Shown: positions 34,562-43,663 of the stretch, one piece after another | Layout: the number at the start of each line of letters is the position of its first letter | Position numbering within the stretch: the stretch's first letter is position 1 | Source: Orlajensenia leifsoniae | GTDB lineage: Bacteria; Actinomycetota; Actinomycetes; Actinomycetales; Microbacteriaceae | DNA: 64,000 nucleotides | Direction of reading: 5' to 3' | NCBI RefSeq assembly: GCF_004570845.1 | Contig: NZ_SPQZ01000001.1 | Location: forward strand, 124,001 to 188,000 | Made by a program: the position numbers and the translations under genes | Notes under the pieces: generated by a model | Database searches by the model: none | Seen by the model: only the letters and a program-made list of their open reading frames with translations | What the model was told of the DNA's origin: nothing

Positions 34562-35446
34562 TCAGGCGGCGAGCGAGACGGCGACGGATGCCGCAGCCAG
34601 CTCGGTGCGCAGGAAGGTGTTGGACTCGTGGGCGAGCTCGGTGGGGTCGCTCCACATCGGGCGCCAGAGCCCGATGTCGACGGACTGCTCAGTCGTGAGC
34701 ACGGCGCTGGAGAAGGTCTCCACCGTGATCGCCCCGCCATAGCCGGAGGCCACGAGGGCTCTGGCCAGCCGCGGCCAGTCGATGGCCCCGGTGCCGAGGC
34801 GGCCGCGATGGCTCTCGCTGGCGTGGATGTAGCCGAGGCGATCCCCCGCGACGGCGACGGCCGTCGAGACGTCGATCTCCTCCACGTGGGCGTGGAAGGT
34901 GTCGAGGTGCACGACCGCGTTGTCGACGCCGAGGTCCTCGAGGAAGCGCACGGTCTGCGCCGCCGTGTTGAGCAGGTTCGACTCGTAGCGGTTGACGTAC
35001 TCGATGCCGAGGGTGATCCCGTCGCGAGCCGCCAGGGCGGCGATCCGCCGCAGTACACCGAGCGCGTTCTCACGATCGGCTGCGGCGAACGGATGCCCGT
35101 AGCGGCCCATCGCCGAGTAGACGACGCCCCCGACGAACGGGGCACCGATCTCCGCTGCGAAGGCCACCGCCTCGGACAGTCGGTGTTCACCGCGGGCGGA
35201 GCGGGCGGCATCCGTCGAGTTGATGTCGTCGTCGAAGCCGAGGGCGAGCGAGACGACGGAGTCGATGCCGTGCCTGTCGAGCAGGCGACGGGTGTCGAGG
35301 GAGTCGAGCGCGGCACGATCGATGGCCGGAATCTCGATGAGGTCGTAGCCGGCCTCGGAGGCTCCACGGATGGCGCGCTCCGCGGCATCCGGTGACCAGT
35401 CGAAGCCCCACACCCCGGCGTGGATTCCGATGCGGTTGGCGGTCAC
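34562..35446 (-). CDS. Sugar epimerase/isomerase (D-tagatose/D-psicose 3-epimerase-like), copy 2
   Basis: This 294-residue protein is the paralogue of the previous one, with the same ligand pattern: LGIEYVNRYE, VVHLDTFHAH, IHASESHRG and ITVETFSS. A GTG start at 35446, 5 bases after the ABC ATPase stop, begins VTANRIGIHAGVWGF, the normal first strand of this family. Two adjacent related epimerases suggest either consecutive steps on a rare ketose or a heteromeric enzyme. The best ribosome-site candidate (AAGGCGG) is rather far from the start. Confidence 0.85.
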   Translation of the reverse strand: MTANRIGIHAGVWGFDWSPDAAERAIRGASEAGYDLIEIPAIDRAALDSLDTRRLLDRHGIDSVVSLALGFDDDINSTDAARSARGEHRLSEAVAFAAEIGAPFVGGVVYSAMGRYGHPFAAADRENALGVLRRIAALAARDGITLGIEYVNRYESNLLNTAAQTVRFLEDLGVDNAVVHLDTFHAHVEEIDVSTAVAVAGDRLGYIHASESHRGRLGTGAIDWPRLARALVASGYGGAITVETFSSAVLTTEQSVDIGLWRPMWSDPTELAHESNTFLRTELAAASVAVSLAA

Positions 35447-35451
35447 TGTGA

Positions 35452-36219
35452 TCAGGCCGCCTTGGCGCCGGTGATGAGGGCGACGAGCTCGTCGCCGCTG
35501 GTCTCGGACGACCGACGCTCGGCCACGGCGAGGCCGCCGCGCATGACCCACACGTGGTCGGAGAGGCGCAGCACCTGGTCGAAGTTGTGGCTGATGAGCA
35601 GCACGGCGACGCCCTGGTCCTGCAGCTTGCGGATGATCGACTCGACGCGGGCCGTCTCCTGCACACCGAGCGCAGCTGTCGGCTCGTCCATGATGACGAT
35701 CGAGCTGCCCCAGCCGGCGGCGCGGGCGATGGCGACGGCCTGGCGCTGACCACCCGAGAGGCGCCGCACGCGGCTGGTCACCGGAGGCACGTTCACGGCG
35801 AGGTCCGAGAGCAGACTCTCGGCGGTGGAGCGCATGGCCTTGCGATCGAGCATCTGGAACGGGCCGAAGCCCTTGGTCTTCTCGCGGCCGATGAAGAAGT
35901 TCTGCCACACGGTGAGCTCCTCGACGAGGGCGAGGTTCTGCTGAACGGTCTCGATGCCGTGCTCGCGGGCTGCGAGCGGAGTTCCGAACTCGACCACCTT
36001 CCCGTCGAGGGTGATGGTGCCGGAGTCGGGTCGGTGGATGCCGGAGAGGCAGCGCACGAGGGTCGACTTTCCTGCACCGTTGTCGCCGATGAGTGCGGTG
36101 ACCTCGCCGCGGCGCATGGTGATCGATGCGCCGCGGAGGGCGTGCACGCCACCGAACGACTTGGTGATGTTCTGGGCCGAGAGGATGACGTCGGTGTCGA
36201 CGGATGCTGTGGTGTTCAT
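35452..36219 (-). CDS. Sugar ABC transporter ATP-binding protein (FrcA type)
   Basis: This 255-residue ATPase has Walker A GDNGAGKST (about 43-51), the signature LSGGQRQAVAIARA, Walker B SIVIMDEPTAALG and the switch His in LLISHNFDQ. It is a single-domain ATPase, like FrcA, unlike the double-domain RbsA. It overlaps the permease gene by 4 bases. It powers import of the sugar bound by the lipoprotein at 37297-38349. Confidence 0.93.
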   Translation of the reverse strand: MNTTASVDTDVILSAQNITKSFGGVHALRGASITMRRGEVTALIGDNGAGKSTLVRCLSGIHRPDSGTITLDGKVVEFGTPLAAREHGIETVQQNLALVEELTVWQNFFIGREKTKGFGPFQMLDRKAMRSTAESLLSDLAVNVPPVTSRVRRLSGGQRQAVAIARAAGWGSSIVIMDEPTAALGVQETARVESIIRKLQDQGVAVLLISHNFDQVLRLSDHVWVMRGGLAVAERRSSETSGDELVALITGAKAA

Positions 36220-37211
36220 TTCTTCTGGAACCTCGTGAGAAGGGCCGCGAGGACTACGACGAGTCCGACGGCGAGCGGCTGGTAGAACTGCGAGACACCG
36301 AGCAGGGTGAGCCCGTTGGTGAGGGCGGTGAGCAGCAGCGCACCGAGGATCGGGCCGACGATCTTCGCCCGGCCGCCCGTGAGGCTGACACCGCCCAGCA
36401 CGACGGCGGCGATGGAGTTCAGCAGGTAGCTGGTGTTGATGGCCGGCTCGGCCGCGCCGATGCGGGCGACCAGCAGCAGCGAGGCGAGGCCGGCGAGCAG
36501 CGCCGCGATCAGGTAGACCGCCATGCGCACGCGGGAGGCGTTGACGCCGTTGGCGACCGCCGCCTCCTCGCTTCCACCGACGGCCTGCACGTGCAGGCCG
36601 AAGCGGGTGCGGAACATGACGAACCAGCCGACGACACCGACGAGGAGAGCGATGATGAACGGATACCCGACGATCCAGACGGACCCCGTGGTGAGGCGGA
36701 GCAGGTCGGGGCTGGTGATCGAGACCGGCTTGCCGCTCGTCACGATGAGGGCGAGACCCGTGGCGACCGAGAGGGTTCCGAGCGTCGCTATGAAGTCCGT
36801 CACCTTGCCCTTCGCGATCAACAGACCGTTGATCAGGCCGATGACTCCGGCCGAGAGGATGGCGATGATCGCCGAGATCCAGAACCCGAAGCCGGCCTGC
36901 CAGGCGATGCCGAAGCCGACGGCGCCGAGGGTCATGGTGGCCGAGATGGAGAGGTCGATGCCTCCGGTGGTGATGACGAAGGACTGGGCGACCGCGAGGA
37001 TCACGAGGATGGCGGCGGCCACGAGCATGGCCCGGATGTTGCCGATGCTGAGGAAGGTGGGGCTCAGGATGGCGAACACGATCACGAGGGCGATGAGCCC
37101 GATCGGTGCGGCGTTCTCAGCCCAGAAGCTCAGGCTCTTGGCTTCTCGGAGTAGGGGGCGGATGCCCTTCTCAGGGACCGCGATGTTCGTGGTCTGAAGT
37201 GGGAGGTTCAC
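36216..37211 (-). CDS. Sugar ABC transporter permease (RbsC/FrcC type)
   Basis: This 331-residue membrane protein has the RbsC-family motifs SFVITTGGIDLSISA and GINGLL-like VIGLINGLLIAKGKVTDFIATLGT, with about nine to ten hydrophobic segments. GGVSLTGGRAKIVGPILGA near the C-terminus is also typical. It is coupled to the ATPase gene by a 4-base overlap and separated from the binding-protein gene by a strong hairpin. Confidence 0.93.
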   Translation of the reverse strand: MNLPLQTTNIAVPEKGIRPLLREAKSLSFWAENAAPIGLIALVIVFAILSPTFLSIGNIRAMLVAAAILVILAVAQSFVITTGGIDLSISATMTLGAVGFGIAWQAGFGFWISAIIAILSAGVIGLINGLLIAKGKVTDFIATLGTLSVATGLALIVTSGKPVSITSPDLLRLTTGSVWIVGYPFIIALLVGVVGWFVMFRTRFGLHVQAVGGSEEAAVANGVNASRVRMAVYLIAALLAGLASLLLVARIGAAEPAINTSYLLNSIAAVVLGGVSLTGGRAKIVGPILGALLLTALTNGLTLLGVSQFYQPLAVGLVVVLAALLTRFQKK

Positions 37212-37259
37212 GAGTGTCTCTGTCTCTCTCGGCGGTGGCGGGGTGTGGGGAGGATGGAA

Positions 37260-37292
37260 CCGGGCCCCGGCGGTGCTTCAGCCGGGGCCCGG
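37260..37292 (-). other. Intercistronic hairpin after the binding-protein gene
   Basis: A perfect 12-bp stem, CCGGGCCCCGGC (37260-37271) with GCCGGGGCCCGG (37281-37292), and a 9-base loop lies 4 bases after the binding-protein stop and ahead of the permease. It matches the position of hairpins in the other two ABC operons in the window. Confidence 0.65.
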
Positions 37293-37296
37293 GGTC

Positions 37297-38349
37297 CTAC
37301 TTCGAACCCAGGAGGTCCGCGAGCGGGTTGTCGAACTCCTCGAACGGCTGCGGGAAGGCGTCGATGGCCTCCTGCGCGACATCCGCCGTGACGAGGGCCG
37401 TGGGCGACTCGACCGTGGCGGGGAGTTCCTCGCCTGCCGCGACGACCTCACAGGCCTGCACTCCGAGGGAGCCGATCGCGTAGGGGTACTGGGCGACGGT
37501 GGCGCTGAGGCCTCCGTCGGCGACGGACTGCAGGGCGTCCTTGTTGCCGTCGACGCTCACGACCACGATCTCGCCCGTGAGTCCGGCGTTCTCGACGGCC
37601 TTCACGATGCCGAGTCCCATGTCGTCGTTCGCGGCGAAGAACGCCTTGACGTCGGGGTGGGCCGCGATGATGTCGGTGGCCTTGGTGAGGGCGACGTCGC
37701 GCTTCCAGTCGGCCGCCTCCTCCTGCACGATCTCGACCTTGTCACCGGCAGCGGCCGTGAAGCCGTCGATGCGGGCGGCGCTGGTCACGTCGCCGGCGAC
37801 GCCGCCGATGACGGCGACCTCGGCTCCGGCATCCACGTTGCTGGTGATGAAGTCGCCAGCCTTGCCGCCCGCGGCCTTGTTGTCGGTGCCGATGTAGGTG
37901 GCGATGTCGATGCCGGCTGCCTCGGCCGCATCGGCGTCGATGGGATTGTCGATGTTTACGATCGTCGTACCGGCCGCAGCGACCGGCGCGAGCGCCTGCA
38001 CGAGGTTCGTGCCGCTGATCGGGTTGACCACGAAGCATCCGTAGTCCTGACCGGCGAGGGTGGTGAGCTTGTCGGCCTGGCCCGTGGTGTCGCCGATGTC
38101 GGCGGCGGCCTGGACCGTGACGTCGACGCCGTCCTCCTTGGCCGTCGTCTTGATGCCGTCCTCCATGGCCTGGAAGAACGGGTTGTCGAGGCCCTTGATG
38201 ACGGCCGCGACCTTCGTGGACCCGGAACCCGAGCTGGAACCGCCCGACGAGTCGGAGCCGGATGAACACCCGGCGAGTGCGAGTGCGATGGCGACGACGG
38301 GCACCGCGACGAACACCGCACGAGTCTTGGAAGCTTCTTTGCTGAACAT
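37297..38349 (-). CDS. Sugar ABC transporter substrate-binding lipoprotein (RbsB/FrcB type)
   Basis: This 350-residue protein starts with a signal segment and the lipobox LAGC (about residues 25-28), then a Ser/Gly linker. The type-I periplasmic fold follows: VAAVIKGLDNPFFQAMEDGIK and QADKLTTLAGQDYGCFVVNPISGT, ending at FDNPLADLLG. The ATG at 38349 has an AAGGATCG site. It binds a monosaccharide outside the cell; given the epimerases and kinase downstream, a ketose or similar is likely. Confidence 0.93.
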   Translation of the reverse strand: MFSKEASKTRAVFVAVPVVAIALALAGCSSGSDSSGGSSSGSGSTKVAAVIKGLDNPFFQAMEDGIKTTAKEDGVDVTVQAAADIGDTTGQADKLTTLAGQDYGCFVVNPISGTNLVQALAPVAAAGTTIVNIDNPIDADAAEAAGIDIATYIGTDNKAAGGKAGDFITSNVDAGAEVAVIGGVAGDVTSAARIDGFTAAAGDKVEIVQEEAADWKRDVALTKATDIIAAHPDVKAFFAANDDMGLGIVKAVENAGLTGEIVVVSVDGNKDALQSVADGGLSATVAQYPYAIGSLGVQACEVVAAGEELPATVESPTALVTADVAQEAIDAFPQPFEEFDNPLADLLGSK

Positions 38350-38397
38350 GTCGATCCTTGGTGGGGGTTTGGGGCACCACTGCGTGCCGTCCATTTG

Positions 38398-38434
38398 AAA
38401 CTACACACCCTTTTGGTTTTCGTCAATACAAAAG
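38398..38434 (-). promoter_or_regulatory. Promoter of the sugar-ABC/epimerase operon with overlapping operator
   Basis: On the minus strand TTGACG (38426-38421) and TAGTTT (38403-38398) are 17 bases apart. The inverted pair CTTTTG (38410-38415) / CAAAAG (38429-38434) spans the -35 box and spacer. A bound ROK repressor here would block polymerase. The surrounding 60 bases are AT-rich compared with the rest of the window. Confidence 0.5.
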
Positions 38435-38520
38435 TATCCACGCTTTCGTGCTTTCATATCGCTAAGATGATGTCACCGTCAGACGACGGACAGCCAGGAC
38501 GGCTCAGAGAGGGACGACGG

Positions 38521-39699
38521 ATGCGATCGATCGACGGAGGCTCGCACGCCAGCGATGTGCTCGCCCTGTTCCGTGAGCACGGTGAGCTCAGCCGCACCGA
38601 CGTCATCGAGCTGTCGGGGCTGTCCCGCTCCACCGTGAACCAGCGTCTCGCTTCGTTGAGCGCCGCCGGACTCCTCGCCGACGTCGGAGGCGGAGAGTCG
38701 ACGGGCGGCCGGCCGTCGAGCCGCTTCGCCTTCCAGGCCTCCCGCGCCGTCATCCTCACGGCCGACATCGGCGCCTCGGGCTTCGTCGTCGCCGCCTGCG
38801 ATCTGAACGGCGTCCCCCTCGTCCACGCCGAGAGGGTGATCAACGTCTGGGAGGGTCCGGATGCCGTTCTCTCGGCTGTCGACGAGGCCTTCGGCGGCCT
38901 CGGACACGACTTCGACGTGTGGGGCATCGCCATCGGCGTTCCCGGCCCGGTCGAGTTCGCCGCCCGTCGGGTGGTCAACCCGCCGATCATGACGGGATGG
39001 GACCGCTTCGACATCGCGGCCTGGTTCGCCGGCAGGTACGCGGCTCCGGTCAGCGTGGAGAACGACGCCAACGCCCGCGCCGTCGCCGAGGCGAGGCTCC
39101 ACCACGTCGACAACATCATCAGCCTGAAGCTCGGCACGGGTATCGGCGCCGGCCTGGTCTTCAACGGGCAGATCATCCGAGGCGACAAGGGCGCCGCCGG
39201 CGACATCGGTCACACGCAGGCGACGATGTCGGATGCGGAGCCGAGGGAGTGCCGCTGCGGCAACCTGGACTGCGTCGAGGCGTACGCCGGCGGCTGGGCG
39301 ATCCAGCGGGAGCTCGAGAAGGTCGGCATCCACACGAACACCACGAACGACATCGTCGCCCTCGTCGCCTCGGGCGACATGGAGGCGATGCGCCGCGTCC
39401 GTGCCGCCGGACGCATCATCGGAGACGCCATCGCCGATCTCGTCAGCATCCTGAACCCCCGCACGATCACCCTCTCGGGCCAGCTCGCCGACTGCGACGA
39501 GGTGCTGATGTCCGGCATCCGCGAGCGGGTCTACCAGCACACGGTGCCGCTCGCCACGGGAAGCCTGCAGATCACGAAGTCGACGCTCGGTGAGCTGGCC
39601 GGCGTGACCGGGCTTGCTCTCATCGCGATCGACGCCCTGTTCGAACCGGAGTCGGTCGACGCCATCCTCGAGGCGCCTCCTGCGCTGCGCGGAGCCTGA
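38521..39699 (+). CDS. ROK-family transcriptional regulator
   Basis: This 392-residue protein has an N-terminal winged helix (LSRTDVIELSGLSRSTVNQRL, about 23-43) and a C-terminal ROK domain with ADIGASGF, LGTGIGAGLVFNG and the zinc motif CRCGNLDCVEAY. As in NagC/Mlc-like repressors, the ROK domain senses a sugar or sugar phosphate. The ATG at 38521 is preceded by GAGAGGGAC. In-frame ATGs at 38467 and 38470 are also possible and would add 17-18 residues. It is divergent from the sugar-ABC operon, which it most likely represses. Confidence 0.9.
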   Translation: MRSIDGGSHASDVLALFREHGELSRTDVIELSGLSRSTVNQRLASLSAAGLLADVGGGESTGGRPSSRFAFQASRAVILTADIGASGFVVAACDLNGVPLVHAERVINVWEGPDAVLSAVDEAFGGLGHDFDVWGIAIGVPGPVEFAARRVVNPPIMTGWDRFDIAAWFAGRYAAPVSVENDANARAVAEARLHHVDNIISLKLGTGIGAGLVFNGQIIRGDKGAAGDIGHTQATMSDAEPRECRCGNLDCVEAYAGGWAIQRELEKVGIHTNTTNDIVALVASGDMEAMRRVRAAGRIIGDAIADLVSILNPRTITLSGQLADCDEVLMSGIRERVYQHTVPLATGSLQITKSTLGELAGVTGLALIAIDALFEPESVDAILEAPPALRGA

Positions 39700-39809
39700 C
39701 TCTCCTGTGCACCGCAGCTGAGGGATTGTCAAGCCCGAAGCGGAGACTGCCGTCCGGACGTACGTTTGCCCCACCTCGCGACGACGCGGGATCACCTGAG
39801 GGGACGTCC

Positions 39810-40766
39810 ATGTACTTCCATGCACAGCGTTACATCAACGAGATCGCAGCGGATGAGCCGGATCCGGCAGCAGCCAATGCCCTGCAGGAGGGGCTCGGTG
39901 GCCAGTTCGGCGAGATGCGCACGATGATGCAGTACCTCTTCCAGAGCATCAACTTCCGCGGGGCGGCCGCGAAGCCCTACCGCGACCTGATCCAGGGCAT
40001 CGGCACCGAGGAGATCAGTCACGTCGAGCTCATCGGCACCACGATCTCGCGCCTGCTCGACGGCTCGCCCCGCTACACGGGCAAGCTCACGGACCCGCTC
40101 GACACTCCTGGTGCCGGTGGCGCCACTCCGCTCAAGATCGCGCTGGATGAGAGCAACATCCACCACTACCTCGTGGGCGCCCAGGGCGCGCTGCCGGTCG
40201 ATGCCGTCGGCAACCCGTGGAGCGGCAGCTACGTCTACAACTCCGGCAACCTGCCCCTCGACCTGCTGTACAACCTCATGCTCGAGTCGACCGGACGCCT
40301 GCAGAAGTGCCGCATCTACGAGATGACCGACAACAAGACGGCACGATCCACCGTCGCCTACCTGATCGTGCGCGACCAGGCGCACGAGAACGCCTACGCC
40401 AAGGCACTCGAGTCCCTCGGCGTCGACTGGAACAAGCTGCTGCCGATCCCCAAGACGAACGCCGAGCAGTTCCCCGAGGTGAAGGAACTCCTCGACCTCG
40501 GCCTGCAGTCCAAGCAGTACAGCTTCGACCTGGAGGGCAAGTCCGAGGCCGGGCGCATCTTCCAGGGCATGTCGCCCTCGAAGGACGGCACGGACCTGGA
40601 TGCCACGGAGCAGGCACCGGAGGGCGTTCCGTCCACGATCTCGCCCGAGCGGCTCGAGGAGTTCTCCCCCGGTCTCGACGCCGACCTCATGGAACTCATC
40701 CAGGCGACGGCCGAGATGGAGCTCGCCGACGTCGAGGCGATGTTCGGACCCGTGGCGAAGAAGTAG
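39810..40766 (+). CDS. Manganese catalase
   Basis: This 318-residue protein breaks hydrogen peroxide into water and oxygen with a dimanganese centre. Candidate metal ligands are visible: E35 (GQFGEMRTMMQY), the Glu and H71 pair in GIGTEEISHVEL, and a later His in RDQAHENAYAK. The length is typical of non-haem catalases. The ATG at 39810 lies 9 bases after a GAGGGGAC site; an upstream in-frame start would add a basic tail and is not favoured. The C-terminus is acidic. The protein is cytosolic and stands alone between the ROK regulator and a convergent kinase gene. Confidence 0.92.
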   Translation: MYFHAQRYINEIAADEPDPAAANALQEGLGGQFGEMRTMMQYLFQSINFRGAAAKPYRDLIQGIGTEEISHVELIGTTISRLLDGSPRYTGKLTDPLDTPGAGGATPLKIALDESNIHHYLVGAQGALPVDAVGNPWSGSYVYNSGNLPLDLLYNLMLESTGRLQKCRIYEMTDNKTARSTVAYLIVRDQAHENAYAKALESLGVDWNKLLPIPKTNAEQFPEVKELLDLGLQSKQYSFDLEGKSEAGRIFQGMSPSKDGTDLDATEQAPEGVPSTISPERLEEFSPGLDADLMELIQATAEMELADVEAMFGPVAKK

Positions 40767-40791
40767 CGCTCTCCAGCGCGCATGTGGCAGA

Positions 40792-40829
40792 CGGATGCCG
40801 CCCCGGGCTCAGGCCTCGGGCGGCATCCG
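40792..40829. terminator. Convergent hairpin terminator
   Basis: A perfect 12-bp stem, CGGATGCCGCCC (40792-40803) with GGGCGGCATCCG (40818-40829), lies between the catalase gene and the diacylglycerol kinase-like gene. Its right arm is inside the last codons of the kinase gene, so the terminator overlaps coding sequence. Confidence 0.65.
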
Positions 40830-41819
40830 CACGATCAGGCTCGACGGGTCGATCCAGGTCTTGAACGAGCGCGCCTCGCCGAAGGAGTCGCCGTCGAGCT
40901 GGATCTGCTCGGCTCGACTGAGCGACACGACGAGCTCCTTCCCCTTGAGGTAGTTGAGCGCGCGCACCTCCTTGGTGAGTCCCATCAGCCGGCGACCGGC
41001 TGTCGTGCGGCGCAGGACGCCGTTCTCCCAGAAGATCTTCGTCATGATCTGGATCCAGCCGAAGAAGCCCTCGGGGCGCAGCACGACGATGTCGAACTCG
41101 CCGTCGTCGACGGCGGCATCCGGCAGCAGCAGGATGTTGGCCGGAAGCGAGCCGCAGTTGCCGACCATGATGGTGTGGGCGCGCAGCGTCTTGTTGCCCC
41201 GGCCGTCGAGGTTGTAGCGCAGGCGCAACTGGTTCTTGTCGCGGAGTGCGAGGCCGATCGCCTTGACGTAGGCCAGCCAGCCCGCCTTCGCCTTAAGGTC
41301 GTCGTCGGTGTTGGCGAGCATCTTGGCGTCGAGCCCGAGCCCGGCCATCACGAGATAGGCGTGGCGACGGGTCTTGCCGTCGTCGCCGCGGATGTCGATC
41401 ACCGCCATGTCGATCGGGCGGTCGGCGCCGGTGAGCGCCGTGCGGAGCGAGTTCTCGGCGTCGTCGAGGGTCAGATCGAGGTTGCGGGCCAGCAGGTTGC
41501 CGGTGCCCGACGGAAGCAGGGCGAGCGGAACGCCCGACCCTCGCAGGGCCTCGGCCACGACGCGCACGGTTCCGTCGCCGCCGGCGGCGATCACCACGTC
41601 GGCGCCGGCCTTCAGCGCCTCGGCGGCCTGTCCGGCGCCGGGGTCCTCCTCCGTCGTCTCGAGCCAGAGCGTCTCAGCCCAACCCGTCTCGGTCTCGAGC
41701 GCCGTCAACGCCGGGCGCAGGGCGTCGGCGTCGAGCTTGACCGGGTTGTAGATCAGCACAGCCCGGCGGGTCGAGGTGGAATCCGAGCTGGTCTCGGGCG
41801 GAACGGCGACGTCGGTCAT
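40809..41819 (-). CDS. Diacylglycerol/lipid kinase (DagK/YegS family)
   Basis: This 336-residue protein has RRAVLIYNPVKLDAD near the N-terminus, the nucleotide-binding AAGGDGTVRVVAEAL (about 97-111) and LLPSGTGNLLARNL, which define the lipid kinase family. It uses ATP to phosphorylate diacylglycerol or a related lipid at the membrane. It ends under the convergent hairpin with the catalase gene. It is followed (upstream on the minus strand) by an acyl-CoA ligase, so both may serve lipid metabolism, though the 75-base gap does not prove one operon. Confidence 0.92.
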   Translation of the reverse strand: MTDVAVPPETSSDSTSTRRAVLIYNPVKLDADALRPALTALETETGWAETLWLETTEEDPGAGQAAEALKAGADVVIAAGGDGTVRVVAEALRGSGVPLALLPSGTGNLLARNLDLTLDDAENSLRTALTGADRPIDMAVIDIRGDDGKTRRHAYLVMAGLGLDAKMLANTDDDLKAKAGWLAYVKAIGLALRDKNQLRLRYNLDGRGNKTLRAHTIMVGNCGSLPANILLLPDAAVDDGEFDIVVLRPEGFFGWIQIMTKIFWENGVLRRTTAGRRLMGLTKEVRALNYLKGKELVVSLSRAEQIQLDGDSFGEARSFKTWIDPSSLIVRMPPEA

Positions 41820-41894
41820 CCGCTCACCGTACGGGATCGGCGCCTCACCCGTTGGGGGCTTGCGCGACGGCGGGTGGCGGCCCTCGGCGCAGCG

Positions 41895-43619
41895 CTACGC
41901 GCTGCGACCGGCGATCAGCGACTCCCGGACCTTCTTGCGCAGCACTTTGCCGATGAGCGAGGTCGGCAGTGCGTCGAGCTGAACCACCCTCTTCGGCACC
42001 TTGTACGCGGTCAGGCGGGTGCGGCAGTAGTCGCGAAGCGCGCCGCCGTCGAAGCTGGTGCCGGCGCGCATGACCACAGCAGCCGTCACGTCCTCTCCGC
42101 CGGAGGCTCGCGGAAGGCCGACCACGGCTGCAGACATGACGTCGGGGTGGCTCAGCAGCACCTCCTCCACCTCCGACGGGCTCACGTTGAAGCCGCCGGT
42201 GATGATGATCTCCTTCACCCGGTCGATGACCGTCACGAAGCCGTCCGCCGACACCGTCACGATGTCGCCGGTGCGCAGCCATCCGCCCTCGAGCAGAGCC
42301 GCTCTCGTGTCCTCGGGCCGCCGCCAGTAGCCCTGGAAGACCTGCGGCCCGCGCAGCAGAAGCTCTCCGGGCTCCCCCGCCGCGCGATCCTCGGTCGGGG
42401 CATCGGGGTCGACCACGCGGATGTCGGTGCTCGGGAATGGCACCCCGACCGTGCCAGGCCGACGCGATGGGCCGATCGGATTGCCGACGGCCACCGGCGA
42501 CGTCTCCGTCATGCCGTAGCCCTCGACGAGCAGACCCCCGGTCGCCTCCTCCCACCGTGTGACGGTGGAGACGGGCAGGCTCATCGCGCCCGATATGGCG
42601 AACCGGATGCTCGACAGGTCGACGCCCTTCCGGCTCGTCGCCCGGGCCAGCGCGTCGTAGATCGGCGGCACCGCGGGCAGGAAGGTCGGCGGTGACTTCT
42701 TCATGGCGCTGAGAACCAGGTCGAGGTCGAACTTGGGGAACAGCACCAGCTTCGCGCCGATGCTCATGGCGAACGTCAGGCAGAGCGTCATGCCGTAGGC
42801 GTGGAAGAGAGGCAGGACGCCGTAGAAGGTCTCATCGCCCTCGGCGAGACCGGGAACCCAGGCTCGGCCCTGGGCTGCGTTCGCCCGAAGGTTGCGATGC
42901 GTGAGGATGGCACCCTTCGGGGTGCCGGTCGTGCCGCTTGTGTACTGCAGCAGGGCCGTGTCGTCGATGGTCGGGCGGATGACGCGCCTCGACAGCCTGT
43001 GACCGCCGACGAGGCGATCCCAGGTGAACACCCGGCGTGCCTTCGGAGTGCTGGTCATCGCAGCGCGCGACTCCCGCGCCTTCCTGATCGGCAGGGAGAG
43101 GGCGAGGCGCTTTCCGAAGGGAAGGGCATCCGTCATGTCGACGGACACGATGTGCGCGAGCTTCACGTCGCTCGGCATGTCGGTGACGAGGTCGTAGACC
43201 TTGTCCCAGACGATCGCGACGCTCGCCCCGTGGTCCTCGAACTGGTGTCTCAGCTCGCGGGCCGTGTAGAGCGGGTTGTGCTCGATGACGATGGCTCCGA
43301 GGCGCAGCGCCGCGTAGAACGCGACGACGTGCTGCGGGCAGTTCGGCAGCACGAGGGCCACCCGATCGCCGGGGCCGACGCCGAGCCTGCGGAGCCCCTC
43401 GGCCGCGCGCGAGACCTGCTCCCCCAGCTCGCGGTACGTCGTCTGGGCGCCGAAGAACTCGAGTGCGACCTTCGATCCGAACCTCGCGACGGAGGCATCG
43501 AGCATGTCGACCAGCGTCTCGGTCGGCTCGTCGATGTCGGCCGGCACGCCTTCGGCGTAGGAGGCCAGCCAGGGCCTGTCACGGAACAGCTGGGACGGAT
43601 CGTTCGAGTCCTGAGGCAC
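41895..43619 (-). CDS. Long-chain fatty-acid-CoA ligase (FadD-like)
   Basis: This 574-residue enzyme activates fatty acids with ATP and CoA. Key motifs are LLQYTSGTTGTPKGAILTHR (the AMP-binding P-loop), GYGMTETSPV, WLRTGDI and the C-terminal VIDRVKEIIITGGFNV and GKVLRKKVRE with the catalytic Lys. Length and motifs fit long- or medium-chain ligases. It starts with GTG at 43619; the GAGGG upstream is very close, so the start is probable but not certain. No membrane segment is obvious. Confidence 0.92.
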   Translation of the reverse strand: MPQDSNDPSQLFRDRPWLASYAEGVPADIDEPTETLVDMLDASVARFGSKVALEFFGAQTTYRELGEQVSRAAEGLRRLGVGPGDRVALVLPNCPQHVVAFYAALRLGAIVIEHNPLYTARELRHQFEDHGASVAIVWDKVYDLVTDMPSDVKLAHIVSVDMTDALPFGKRLALSLPIRKARESRAAMTSTPKARRVFTWDRLVGGHRLSRRVIRPTIDDTALLQYTSGTTGTPKGAILTHRNLRANAAQGRAWVPGLAEGDETFYGVLPLFHAYGMTLCLTFAMSIGAKLVLFPKFDLDLVLSAMKKSPPTFLPAVPPIYDALARATSRKGVDLSSIRFAISGAMSLPVSTVTRWEEATGGLLVEGYGMTETSPVAVGNPIGPSRRPGTVGVPFPSTDIRVVDPDAPTEDRAAGEPGELLLRGPQVFQGYWRRPEDTRAALLEGGWLRTGDIVTVSADGFVTVIDRVKEIIITGGFNVSPSEVEEVLLSHPDVMSAAVVGLPRASGGEDVTAAVVMRAGTSFDGGALRDYCRTRLTAYKVPKRVVQLDALPTSLIGKVLRKKVRESLIAGRSA

Positions 43620-43663
43620 CCCTCAAGCCTAGGTCGCGAGGTATGCCGTGCGGGTGATGCGCC

